From positions 1 through 38,180 of the forward strand of contig NZ_JAHLDU010000032.1 of NCBI RefSeq assembly GCF_018861905.1: a DNA stretch of 38,180 nt, written 5' to 3'. Below are positions 25,777 through 33,664 of this stretch, piece by piece. The translations under genes and the position numbers were made by a program. The notes under the pieces are model-generated. The model made no database searches, was not told the origin of the DNA, and saw nothing but the letters and a program-made list of their open reading frames with translations. The stretch is from Clostridium sp. DSM 17811. GTDB lineage: Bacteria; Bacillota; Clostridia; Clostridiales; Clostridiaceae. Positions within the stretch are counted from its first letter, which is position 1. Each line of letters starts with the position of its first letter.

Positions 25777-25861
25777 GTGGGTTATAATTATTAGTGTAGT
25801 AAAAAATGGAAATATATTAAATGTTTAATAGTTTGTACTTTAATATAAATCACCACATAAT

Positions 25862-25898
25862 ACTCTCCTTTTTTATTAATACTATAAAAAAGGAGAGT
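25862..25898 (+). promoter_or_regulatory. hairpin that hides the SD of the phosphoesterase gene
   Basis: ACTCTCCTTTTTTA (25862-25875) is the exact inverse of TAAAAAAGGAGAGT (25885-25898), with a nine-base spacer. The right arm contains AAAAGGAG, the SD for the ATG at 25907. No T-run follows, so it is not a usual terminator on either strand. Confidence 0.65.
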
Positions 25899-25906
25899 GT
25901 CATTAT

Positions 25907-26740
25907 ATGAAAATTAAAAAATTTAGCAAGTTAGTATCTATTATCATTGCACTAACATTAACAGTTAGTCTTTATTCGTCAGCAACAGTTTATGCAGATA
26001 CTACAAGAAATAACAACTACATTGGAGTTACTTCAGATATTCACGGAAATATATCAAATCTTACAACATGGTTATCTAATTTGAAAAACACATCAACATC
26101 GCTAGATTATATGATTTTCGGTGGTGACTATGCAGGCCCCAAAGATGCAGCATCTTGTACCTCCGCTGTAAGTAGTCAATATAAAGGAACTTCGTCGATA
26201 CTTACAAAGGGCAACCATGAAGTTGGTAAGGGAGGAACCTATGCCTCCGGACTAGTGGTCAACAATAGCAATTATGCTGTATATGTAATGGATTCATCAA
26301 GCAAATCATTTACAACTACTGATATGGATAATATTAAATCATCTTTGAATTCGATAAATCCATCAACACCGGTTTTTGTTGTTTCTCATTGCCCTATTCA
26401 TTATTTTAAAAAAAGAACAACAGGAAATGCATCAACACTCGTTAATCTTCTTAATAATCATAGTAACGTAATATTCATTTGGGGTCATAATCATACCGTA
26501 CATGATACAAACTACGGTAAAGTTAAAATCTCGGGTGATACTATACAATGTTCAAGTTCTACCTCGGTAGTTCCTATTAAATTTACGTATGCAAATATGG
26601 GTGCCATGAAACAAGGAAATAATGGAGCATATGGACTACTTATAAATTTAATAAAAGAGAGTGATAGTACAAAAATTAAGTTCGACTATAAAGATCTTTC
26701 AGGAAAAACTGTTTCAAATTATTCTGTGACCATCAGTTAA
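25907..26740 (+). CDS. secreted metallophosphoesterase
   Basis: A 277-residue calcineurin-like phosphoesterase exported by a Sec signal peptide (residues 1-30, cleaved after VYA). The dinuclear metal-site motifs are all present: SDIHGN (Asp44, His46), FGGDY (Asp74), GNHE (Asn103, His104), VSHCP (His161) and GHNHT (His194, His196). The enzyme is short, with no additional wall-binding domain. Likely extracellular phosphomonoesterase or phosphodiesterase activity; the substrate is unknown. A strong hairpin covers its SD, suggesting translational control. Confidence 0.88.
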   Translation: MKIKKFSKLVSIIIALTLTVSLYSSATVYADTTRNNNYIGVTSDIHGNISNLTTWLSNLKNTSTSLDYMIFGGDYAGPKDAASCTSAVSSQYKGTSSILTKGNHEVGKGGTYASGLVVNNSNYAVYVMDSSSKSFTTTDMDNIKSSLNSINPSTPVFVVSHCPIHYFKKRTTGNASTLVNLLNNHSNVIFIWGHNHTVHDTNYGKVKISGDTIQCSSSTSVVPIKFTYANMGAMKQGNNGAYGLLINLIKESDSTKIKFDYKDLSGKTVSNYSVTIS

Positions 26741-26801
26741 TAACTTCAAAAATACTAACCTTCGAAATGTACTCATTAGTTTCATTTAAATTTAAAAAAT
26801 T

Positions 26802-26848
26802 CAGGTTCAGTAATTCAGGAAAGTTGATTATACTGACCCTGTTTTTTT
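26802..26848 (+). terminator. terminator after the phosphoesterase gene
   Basis: CAGGTTCAGTAAT ... ATTATACTGACCCTG, followed by TTTTTTT. The stem has a G-T pair and a small bulge. Confidence 0.8.
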
Positions 26849-26971
26849 ATGTGCGAAGAGAATTTTCTAACTTATTGAACAAGAAAAAGGGTATAATAAA
26901 CATGAGCATGAAAATTTGAACAAGTTTGAAAAGTTTCAGACTTAAAATTTTTTGACTAGGAGAGGATTGTT

Positions 26972-27571
26972 ATGAAAAAACTGATTTTAGTAACATCACC
27001 ACCAGCAAGTGGAAAAACTTATATCGCAAAAAAACTTGCCGAGGCATTACGTCATGTTGTCTATCTTGATAAAGATACACTTATAAAATTATCAAAACAG
27101 ATTTTTGTTGTAGCAGGTGAAGAATATAATAGAAGCTCAGATTTTTTCAATGAAAATATACGTGATTATGAATACGAAACAATAGTAGAACTCGCAATGG
27201 AAGCTCTGAATTATGATGATATTGTGTTAATTAATGCACCATTTACAAAAGAAATACGAGATTTAAACTATATAAAAAAGCTAAAGGCAGCATTAAAAGA
27301 TAAGAATGCCTCTTTAGTAGTTATTTGGGTAGAAAGTTCAATTGAAGTAACGCAGCAAAGAATGATTGAGAGAAATTCTGATAGGGATACATGGAAACTT
27401 GCGAATTGGAATGAATATATTGAAGGAATTAATTTTGATGTTCCTATTACTTTGGACGATCCGTGTATAAAAGATGATTTACTTATCTTTAAGAACTCCT
27501 CAGATGAAGAATTCGCCGAGTCCTTAGCAAAAACGATAGATATACTGGAAGAATCATCGGGTAGAAAATAA
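26972..27571 (+). CDS. P-loop kinase-like ATPase (AAA_33 type)
   Basis: A 199-residue soluble protein. The Walker A variant SPPASGKTY lies at about 9-17 and is followed by LAEALRHVVYLDKDTLIKL, the shape of small-molecule kinases of the zeta-toxin/chloramphenicol-phosphotransferase/gluconate-kinase group. VLINAPF near residue 90 takes the place of a Walker B strand. VIWVESSIEVTQQRMIERNSDRD near 115 is the typical lid with Arg residues. The substrate is unknown. SD TAGGAGAGG precedes the ATG. It heads a tight co-directional run with the BI-1 and DJ-1 genes. Confidence 0.8.
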   Translation: MKKLILVTSPPASGKTYIAKKLAEALRHVVYLDKDTLIKLSKQIFVVAGEEYNRSSDFFNENIRDYEYETIVELAMEALNYDDIVLINAPFTKEIRDLNYIKKLKAALKDKNASLVVIWVESSIEVTQQRMIERNSDRDTWKLANWNEYIEGINFDVPITLDDPCIKDDLLIFKNSSDEEFAESLAKTIDILEESSGRK

Positions 27572-27597
27572 ATATAGTAATAAAGGAGTATGTTAGT

Positions 27598-28245
27598 ATG
27601 GAAAGTAATAGTTTGATAAAAAGCAGATCTACTTTTATAGGAAAGACTTTGTGTCTAATGGCAGTTGGACTACTAATAACATTTATAGTTGGTCTGTTTA
27701 CGAGTAACTATATAATGAATGTATCTACAACAGTAATTTACGGGGCTATGATTCTTGAACTAGTCATGGTTATAACATTAGTTAAGAGAGTTGCTAAAAT
27801 GTCTACAACATCTGGAATATTTTGGTTTTTAGTTTATTCAGCTTTAAATGGTGTAACATTGAGTATAGTTTTTTTAACTGTAAATCAAGGTCAATTAATT
27901 ACTGTGTTTGCTTTAACTTCATTAATGTTTTTAAGCAGTGGAATGGTAGGGATAACAACAAAAAAAGACTTAAGTGCAATAGGTCAATTTGCCATGATGT
28001 TTGTAATAGGTTTAATTTTACTTACTATTATGCAGATGTTTTTTGTTTCTTCCACATTCGATTTAGGAGTATGTCTCTTAGGTATAATAGTATTCGGGGC
28101 ATTAACAGCATATGACATGCAGAAAATAAAACATATGCAAGCACAAAGCAATGATATGCATGGGGTTGTGCTTGCGGCATTAACTTTATATTTAGACTTT
28201 ATAAATATATTTTTGTTTGTACTTAGGTTATTTAGTAGGAGATAA
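27598..28245 (+). CDS. Bax inhibitor-1/YccA-family membrane protein
   Basis: A 215-residue protein with seven hydrophobic helices and the conserved C-terminal half FGALTAYDMQKIKHMQ, where the Asp pair region is linked to pH-dependent calcium leak in BI-1 homologues such as B. subtilis YetJ. Helices lie at about 20-38, 45-62, 75-92, 98-115, 125-145, 150-168 and 190-207. SD AAAGGAGT precedes the ATG. It lies 26 bases after the kinase gene and 25 bases before the DJ-1 gene, so it is probably in the same transcript. Confidence 0.9.
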   Translation: MESNSLIKSRSTFIGKTLCLMAVGLLITFIVGLFTSNYIMNVSTTVIYGAMILELVMVITLVKRVAKMSTTSGIFWFLVYSALNGVTLSIVFLTVNQGQLITVFALTSLMFLSSGMVGITTKKDLSAIGQFAMMFVIGLILLTIMQMFFVSSTFDLGVCLLGIIVFGALTAYDMQKIKHMQAQSNDMHGVVLAALTLYLDFINIFLFVLRLFSRR

Positions 28246-28270
28246 TAGTTAGGAGAAGGGGAGATTTAAA

Positions 28271-28840
28271 TTGAAAAAAGTTGCAGTTTTTTTAGCAGAA
28301 GGATTTGAAGAGGGTGAAGCATTATTTGTAGTTGATGTTTTAAGAAGGGCAGAATTTCAGTGTAATTTGGTAAGTATCAATGAGGAAATGGTAAAAGGTG
28401 CTCATGGTATTAGGGTACTGGCAGATAAAATTATAAGTGATGAAATAAAAGAATATGATATGATTGTTTTACCTGGTGGATTACCTGGTGCAACAAATTT
28501 AAGAGATGATGAAAGGGTCATTGAATTAGTAAAATTTTTTGATAAAGCACCGGAAAAATTTGTTGCTGCTATTTGCGCGGCACCCATGATTCTAGAAAAA
28601 GCAGGAATTATCAAGGGACGCACAGTAACATCATATCCTGGAGAGGAATATACTACTTTGCTTAAAGATGCAAATTATGTTGAAGATATTGTTGTGGTAG
28701 ATGATCACTTGATAACGAGCAGAGGACCAGCTTCTGTCCTACCATTTGCTTATACATTAGTAGATGTTTTAGGTGGCAATAGTAGTTTGTTAAAGGAAGG
28801 AATGCTTTACAATATGGTAAAAGAAAGTCAATTCGAATAG
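28271..28840 (+). CDS. DJ-1/PfpI-family protein (YajL/DJ-1 type)
   Basis: A 189-residue cytoplasmic protein. Motifs: LAEGFEEGEALFVVDVLRRA at the N-terminus, LPGGLPGATNLRDD near 75, the nucleophile elbow with Cys102 in VAAICAAPMIL, TSYPGEE near 119 and TSRGPAS near 153. Glu near residue 15-17 and Cys102 are the expected catalytic pair. The family is implicated in glyoxalase/deglycase or oxidative-stress protection; the exact activity is debated. It begins with TTG behind AGAAGGGGAG. Last gene of the kinase/BI-1/DJ-1 run. Confidence 0.92.
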   Translation: MKKVAVFLAEGFEEGEALFVVDVLRRAEFQCNLVSINEEMVKGAHGIRVLADKIISDEIKEYDMIVLPGGLPGATNLRDDERVIELVKFFDKAPEKFVAAICAAPMILEKAGIIKGRTVTSYPGEEYTTLLKDANYVEDIVVVDDHLITSRGPASVLPFAYTLVDVLGGNSSLLKEGMLYNMVKESQFE

Positions 28841-28854
28841 ATAAAATGAAATGA

Positions 28855-28883
28855 TTGAACTTAACTCTAAAAAGTGTTATGCT
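28855..28883 (+). promoter_or_regulatory. promoter of the ABC-F gene
   Basis: TTGAAC, 17-base spacer, TATGCT. Transcription would start near 28890 and give a leader of about 120 bases before the ABC-F start codon. Confidence 0.6.
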
Positions 28884-28958
28884 ATCTATGGTAAACTAAG
28901 TAGAATATCTCTACTAGATAAAAATCAAGTATAAAATTACAATTGAGAAGAAAATATA

Positions 28959-29006
28959 TTGAAGAGCTTATTTTATAGGCTCTTTTTTAGTGATAAAGAG
29001 AGGTAA
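28959..29006 (+). CDS. putative leader peptide of the ABC-F gene (15 residues)
   Basis: A TTG-initiated frame encoding MKSLFYRLFFSDKER. A modest SD (GAGAAG) lies about ten bases upstream. The frame runs straight through the terminator hairpin at 28962-28988 and stops at 29004-29006, four bases before the ABC-F ATG at 29011. Translating ribosomes would therefore melt the terminator. This is a positional inference with a weak SD, and it has no family match. Confidence 0.4.
   Translation: MKSLFYRLFFSDKER
28962..28988 (+). terminator. leader terminator (candidate attenuator) upstream of ABC-F
   Basis: AAGAGCTTA pairs with TAGGCTCTT (one G-T) over a five-base loop, followed by TTTT. It lies between the promoter and the ABC-F ORF with no other gene ending nearby on this transcript, so read-through must be controlled. 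The DJ-1 gene ends 120 bases upstream, and the hairpin could also end that transcript. Confidence 0.65.
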
Positions 29007-29010
29007 TAAT

Positions 29011-30750
29011 ATGATAAAAGTTGATAATTTGTCCTACTCGTTTCCGCAAAAGGATCTATATAAGAACATTTCATTTACATTAGAAGACGGTCAACATTGT
29101 GCTTTTATAGGAACAAATGGTTGTGGAAAAAGTACACTTATAGATATAATTATGGATCCAGAAAAATATATGTTCGATGGAAAGCTCGAGATGGACTCAG
29201 ATTGTAGAATAGGTTATGTAAGTCAATTCTCACAGCTTGGCGAAACAAAAGAAATTACAGTTTTCGAATATATTGGGGAAAAATTTATTAAACTGCAAAA
29301 TGAAATAACATCTATTTGCAGCGAAATGGAAACATCTTCAGATATTGAACCTTTACTAGAAAAGTATCAACAAACTTTAGATGCATTTGGTGCAATTAAT
29401 GGGGATGATTTCGAAAACAACATTAATAAAAACCTAAATCTTGCAAACTTAAGCAAGTATAAAGATCTAATGATATCTGAACTTAGTGGTGGGGAATTTA
29501 AGCTTATTCAAGTAATTAAGGAAATGCTAAATAGTCCAGAATTAATGATTATGGATGAACCAGATGTGTTTTTAGACTTTGGAAACCTTAATTCTCTTAA
29601 AGATTTAATTAATTCACATAAAGGAACAATGTTAATTATTACGCACAACAGATATCTATTGAATCATTGTTTTAATAAAATTTTGCATCTTGAAAACATG
29701 GAGCTCCAAGAGTTTGATGGAAGCTATATTGAGTATAATTTCTCTTTACTCCAAACGAAAATTGAACTGCAAGAACTAGCTACTTCTGATGAGGAAGAAT
29801 TTTGGAGAAACGAGATGTTGATAAAAAAACTAAGATATCTCGCAACTGAGCATACTGAAGCTGCTAGAGGAAAATCTCTAAATGCTAGAGTTAAAATCCA
29901 AGAAAGATTAGAAAAACGTAGAATTAAAGCGCCATTTGTAGATATTAAAGAGCCGAGTATCAGCTTTGTTACAGATAATGAAATGGAAGAAACCATTGCT
30001 TTAAAAGTTAATAATTACAGTGCTCGCTTTGATGATATACTTTTAGAGAATGTTAACTTTGAGATTAAATCTACTGATAAAGTAGCTCTTGTCGGATTAA
30101 ATGGCACCGGTAAAACGACTTTGGTTCAAGAAATATTTAAAAATAATAATGATTCTATTGAGATAAACGAGCAGGTTGAAGTGGCTTATTTATCTCAACT
30201 TCAAGGCAAAACATTAAATGAGTCTAATACTATACTTGAAGAATTCTTTGATGTTGGTTTTAAAACTTATGAAGAGATTAAGTCATATATTTCTGGTTAT
30301 GGTTTTGAAGAAGAAATCATTAATCAAAAGATAGAGTCTTTATCTGGCGGAGAAAAAAACATGCTTCAACTGGCTAAAATTTCTGCTAGTAATGCAAACA
30401 TGTTGATTCTTGATGAACCGACAAGTCATTTAGACACCTATTCACAATTAGCACTGGAAAAAGCCATAGAAAACTATAAAGGTGCAATTTTAATGATTTC
30501 TCATGATTTTTATACTATAGTAAATTGTATGGATTTTGTTTTAATCATTGAAGATAAGACAATTAGAAAAATGAGTATGCGAAAGTTTAGGAAGATGATT
30601 TATGCTAGTTATTTTGACAAAGACTATTTAGAAATTGAACAAAAGAAAAAATTAGTTGAAACAAAAATAGCATTAGCTTTAAAAGGGACTGATATTGAGC
30701 TTGCAAAAGTTTTATCTGATGAGTTAGAAGGGCTGATTAAGTTACTCTAA
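29011..30750 (+). CDS. ABC-F family ATPase (ribosomal protection/translation factor type)
   Basis: A 579-residue soluble protein with two ATPase domains and no membrane domain. The GTG at 28990 is in frame, but AGAGAGG fits the ATG at 29011. Domain 1: Walker A GTNGCGKST near 38, signature LSGGEFKL near 160, Walker B LMIMDEPDVFLDF near 182. Between the domains (about 235-310) is a charged helical linker, the segment that reaches the ribosome in this family. Domain 2: Walker A GLNGTGKTT near 363, signature LSGGEKNM near 444, Walker B MLILDEPTSHLD near 464, switch SHDF. Domain 1 has DEPDVFLD where DEPTNHLD is usual. Some members confer resistance to lincosamide, pleuromutilin or phenicol antibiotics; others are housekeeping. 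The attenuator-like leader favours an antibiotic-induced member. Confidence 0.9.
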   Translation: MIKVDNLSYSFPQKDLYKNISFTLEDGQHCAFIGTNGCGKSTLIDIIMDPEKYMFDGKLEMDSDCRIGYVSQFSQLGETKEITVFEYIGEKFIKLQNEITSICSEMETSSDIEPLLEKYQQTLDAFGAINGDDFENNINKNLNLANLSKYKDLMISELSGGEFKLIQVIKEMLNSPELMIMDEPDVFLDFGNLNSLKDLINSHKGTMLIITHNRYLLNHCFNKILHLENMELQEFDGSYIEYNFSLLQTKIELQELATSDEEEFWRNEMLIKKLRYLATEHTEAARGKSLNARVKIQERLEKRRIKAPFVDIKEPSISFVTDNEMEETIALKVNNYSARFDDILLENVNFEIKSTDKVALVGLNGTGKTTLVQEIFKNNNDSIEINEQVEVAYLSQLQGKTLNESNTILEEFFDVGFKTYEEIKSYISGYGFEEEIINQKIESLSGGEKNMLQLAKISASNANMLILDEPTSHLDTYSQLALEKAIENYKGAILMISHDFYTIVNCMDFVLIIEDKTIRKMSMRKFRKMIYASYFDKDYLEIEQKKKLVETKIALALKGTDIELAKVLSDELEGLIKLL

Positions 30751-30821
30751 ATTTAGTGAGTAGTTAAGAGCACTAGTTTATGGATAAAGAAGATAATGGG
30801 AGTGATTGTCGAATAAAAGTA

Positions 30822-30850
30822 TTGACATAATCATATTTAGTGATTAAAAT
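30822..30850 (+). promoter_or_regulatory. promoter of the S-box transcript
   Basis: A consensus TTGACA, 17-base spacer, TAAAAT. It sits about 36 bases upstream of the riboswitch aptamer. Confidence 0.75.
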
Positions 30851-30885
30851 TTAAATAAGTTAATTTAATATTGATAACAATCTTG

Positions 30886-31002
30886 TTCTTATCAAGAGAG
30901 GTGGAGGGACTGGCCCTATGAAACCCAACAACCGGCATTCTCATTCGAATGTAACGGTGTTAATTCCTGCAGAAATGAAATATATTTCTGGAAGATAAGA
31001 AA
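30886..31002 (+). ncRNA. SAM-I (S-box) riboswitch aptamer
   Basis: P1 is closed by TTCTTATC and GATAAGAA. Inside are the hallmark AGAGAGGTGGAGGGACTGGC, CCTATGAAACCC, AACAACCGGC and a P3/P4 region with AACGGTGTTAATTCCTGCAG. These are the conserved core and pseudoknot parts of S-box leaders. S-adenosylmethionine binding should favour the terminator just downstream and switch off the transsulfuration gene. Confidence 0.95.
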
Positions 31003-31060
31003 AGACGCAGATTTTATTTGTGCGCTGCTTTTCTTTTGAAAAGTGGCTTTTGTTTTTTAT
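30999..31060 (+). terminator. S-box expression platform (terminator region)
   Basis: GAAAA-GCAG pairs with CTGCTTTTC (a three-base bulge), followed by TTTT. A second weaker T-rich stretch (TTTTGTTTTTTAT) follows at about 31049. The left arm overlaps the 3' strand of P1, as expected for mutually exclusive folds. Confidence 0.65.
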
Positions 31061-31084
31061 GGAAAATAATAGGGGGTGACAGTT

Positions 31085-32236
31085 TTGAAAACAGACTGTA
31101 ATAACTTGGAGACAATAATGGTTCACGGAAGTGGTGAATGGGAAGATCAAACTGGCTGTATAAGTATTCCAATATATCAGAGTGCAACTTTTAAACATAA
31201 GGGATTAAACCAAAGTACTGGTTATGATTATTCAAGGCTTCAAAATCCTACTAGGGAAGAGCTTGAAAAAACTATAGCGAAACTTGAAGGTGGGAAGGAA
31301 GGTTTAGCATTCTCAACTGGGATGGCAGCAATAGACTGTGTTGCAAGATTATTAAAACCAGGAGAACATATAATAATATCAGATGATTTGTATGGTGGAA
31401 CTTATAGGCTTTTCGAAGATGTATATAAAGTTTATGGTATTGAATCAACATATGTAGATACAACAGACCTAGAAAAAATTACAATGGAATTAAAGGATAA
31501 TACAAAAGCTATTTACATGGAAACTCCTTCTAACCCAATGATGAAAGTCAGTGATATAGGGGAAATATCAGCTTTAGCAAAAGAAAAAGGTTTAATTACA
31601 ATAGTAGACAATACTTTTCTTACACCTTATTTTCAAAGACCAATGGATTTTGGTGCAGATATAGTAGTTCATAGTGGAACAAAATTTTTAGGTGGACACA
31701 ACGATACTCTGGCAGGCCTTTTGGTAGCTAGTAGAGAGGATTTAATTGAAAAATTAAGGTTTACTCAAGTTTCCATTGGAGCTACTCTTTCACCTTTTGA
31801 TAGTTGGCTCATACTCAGAGGTATAAAAACTCTTGCAATAAGGCTTGAAAAACAGCAAGAAAATGCGAAACACATAGCTTTGTGGCTTAAAAACTGTGAT
31901 GCTGTTGAAAAAGTATATTATCCGGGATTTAAGGAACATGAAGGTTATGAAGTTTCATTAAAGCAGACAAGTGGATTTGGATCAATAATTTCATTTACGG
32001 TTAAGGAAAAGAAAGCTATAGGCAAAGTACTTGAAGAAGTTGAAATTGTAACTTTTGCTGAAAGTCTTGGTGGAGTAGAGAGTCTTATAACTTATCCATA
32101 TCTTCAAACACATGCGTCTATTCCAGAAGAAATGAGAAATAGAATGGGTGTTACTGATAAGCTTTTAAGGCTTTCAGTAGGCATAGAAAATGTAAATGAT
32201 ATTATAAATGATCTCAGCAAAAGCTTAAATTATTAA
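31085..32236 (+). CDS. PLP-dependent transsulfuration enzyme (cystathionine gamma-synthase/lyase type)
   Basis: A 383-residue Cys/Met-metabolism PLP enzyme. The in-frame GTG at 31076 lies inside the SD AGGGGGTG, so the TTG at 31085 is chosen. Motifs: ETIMVHGSGEWEDQTGCISIPIYQ at the N-terminus, YDYSRLQNPTREELE, AFSTGMAAID, IYMETPSNPMMKVSDI, IVDNTFLTPYF and the PLP-binding Lys200 in HSGTKFLGGHND; the C-terminal ESLGGVESLITYP is also typical. Control by an S-box riboswitch points to methionine synthesis, so cystathionine gamma-synthase (MetB/MetI) or O-acetylhomoserine sulfhydrylase is favoured over a catabolic lyase. No second met gene follows. Confidence 0.92.
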   Translation: MKTDCNNLETIMVHGSGEWEDQTGCISIPIYQSATFKHKGLNQSTGYDYSRLQNPTREELEKTIAKLEGGKEGLAFSTGMAAIDCVARLLKPGEHIIISDDLYGGTYRLFEDVYKVYGIESTYVDTTDLEKITMELKDNTKAIYMETPSNPMMKVSDIGEISALAKEKGLITIVDNTFLTPYFQRPMDFGADIVVHSGTKFLGGHNDTLAGLLVASREDLIEKLRFTQVSIGATLSPFDSWLILRGIKTLAIRLEKQQENAKHIALWLKNCDAVEKVYYPGFKEHEGYEVSLKQTSGFGSIISFTVKEKKAIGKVLEEVEIVTFAESLGGVESLITYPYLQTHASIPEEMRNRMGVTDKLLRLSVGIENVNDIINDLSKSLNY

Positions 32237-32290
32237 TAAACTAAGAGGCTATAAATATCGCTAATAATATAACTTGAAAATAAAACAAAT

Positions 32291-32326
32291 AGCCTCTATA
32301 TTAAATGAATAATATAGGGGCTTTTT
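32291..32326 (+). terminator. terminator after the transsulfuration gene
   Basis: AGCCTCTATATT pairs with AATATAGGGGCT (one G-T), followed by TTTTT. The left arm can instead pair with AGAGGCTA at 32244-32251. Confidence 0.85.
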
Positions 32327-32371
32327 GGTATTGTGCGTTGATAATAGGTTTAAGCAATATGAACGGTATAG

Positions 32372-33664
32372 TTATTTAAACTGAAAGTTATCATAATGAA
32401 AATCTATAATATTCAATTGGTTTTCTTTTAACTGTTTCTTTAAGATCTCTCTCATAGGTTTAGGTCCACAAAAATATACATCCACTGGATCTGTCTTATT
32501 AACATATTTAATTATTTTTTCACCAGATAAAAAGCCTTCTTCTTTTGAATTTAATAAATGCACTCTTAAATTATTTCTCTTAGGCAATTTCATTATCTCC
32601 TCTATATAAGCGCCTTCCTCTTTATTATTGAAAGCGTAAAAGAAATCAATAGAGTAATCCTCTGGTATATCAGATTGATAAAAGCTCCTAAAAGGAGTTA
32701 TCCCAATTCCACCAGCAATCCATATTTGTTTCTTACTACCTGTTATGTAATTAAATTTTCCATGAGGTCCCGATACTAAAAACTCATGGCCTACTTTAAG
32801 GGTATCCAACAATTTTCCTGTATGATCACCTAATGCTTTAATCGTAAACTGTATTTCACCCTTTTTAGGGGCTTGGCTTATACTAAATGGATGAGAAGGA
32901 AAATTATTTTCTTTTCCTGGTAACTTAAGAAATGCAAACTGTCCAGGCAAGAATTCCATACTACGCCCTAGAGTTTTTCCCGTAATTTCTATCATACTGT
33001 TTGCCACAAGCTCTAATTTCTCTATAGTAAATTTATATTTGAAAGAACTTGTTTCATAAATAAAGATACTATAAATAACTGATACTATTCCTATAAAATT
33101 AATAATGTTTAGGAATATACTAAAGGAGTCTAATCCAAAAACTGCATAATTTGAACTTCCATAATAATGAATAATACCAATGATATAAGGTATAAACATA
33201 ATCTTATGAATTAGTTTCCACCTCTCATAATTTAATTTTTTTGCTATCAATGCAAGAATTACTAAGCCTATAAACAGATACATACTTATGGATCCAAAAG
33301 TTTTGAAAATATGACCACTGTTTCTTGCCCCTTTGGATAAATTTTGTGCTATAGCAAGGCTTCTTTCCGGTTTTCCGCCTGCGTCTAAGAGTTGTGTGTG
33401 CATAATAACTAGAATAAGAGAAATAATGCTTAAATATTTATGATAGATATATGATTTATCTAACCCATTAAAGCATTTTTCTAATATCGGATTTCTAGTG
33501 GAGATAAAATTGACTAAGGCAAATCCAACCAAGGCCATTCCTGCTACTAATTGCGAGTACTGTCTAGCTGAAGGGATTGAACTCAAAGGCTGAACAAATA
33601 ACCAACATATATACGTTAATATAAAAGTAAATAGAATAAGTAAAAATCCAAATTTCTTTTTCAT
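32372..33664 (-). CDS. ferric-reductase-like membrane flavoprotein (FNR type)
   Basis: A 430-residue oxidoreductase that should pass electrons from NAD(P)H via FAD to membrane haem. The N-terminal ~205 residues hold about six helices of the ferric-reductase/NADPH-oxidase transmembrane domain, with candidate haem His residues in YHKYLSIISL, IMHTQLLD, KLIHKIMF and IGIIHYYG. The FAD domain has PGQFAFLKLPGK and HPFSISQAP (about 240-275). The NAD(P) domain has WIAGGIGITPFRSF near 320 and VYFCGPKPM near 403. Length and order are normal. SD AGGGAGGATAT precedes the start. It is a single-gene unit with repeat motifs in its upstream region. Confidence 0.88.
   Translation of the reverse strand: MKKKFGFLLILFTFILTYICWLFVQPLSSIPSARQYSQLVAGMALVGFALVNFISTRNPILEKCFNGLDKSYIYHKYLSIISLILVIMHTQLLDAGGKPERSLAIAQNLSKGARNSGHIFKTFGSISMYLFIGLVILALIAKKLNYERWKLIHKIMFIPYIIGIIHYYGSSNYAVFGLDSFSIFLNIINFIGIVSVIYSIFIYETSSFKYKFTIEKLELVANSMIEITGKTLGRSMEFLPGQFAFLKLPGKENNFPSHPFSISQAPKKGEIQFTIKALGDHTGKLLDTLKVGHEFLVSGPHGKFNYITGSKKQIWIAGGIGITPFRSFYQSDIPEDYSIDFFYAFNNKEEGAYIEEIMKLPKRNNLRVHLLNSKEEGFLSGEKIIKYVNKTDPVDVYFCGPKPMREILKKQLKENQLNIIDFHYDNFQFK

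Noticed and set aside
25625..25828. 67-residue frame overlapping the end of the TcaA-like gene.
   Set aside because: Out-of-frame shadow with biased hydrophobic composition and no SD.
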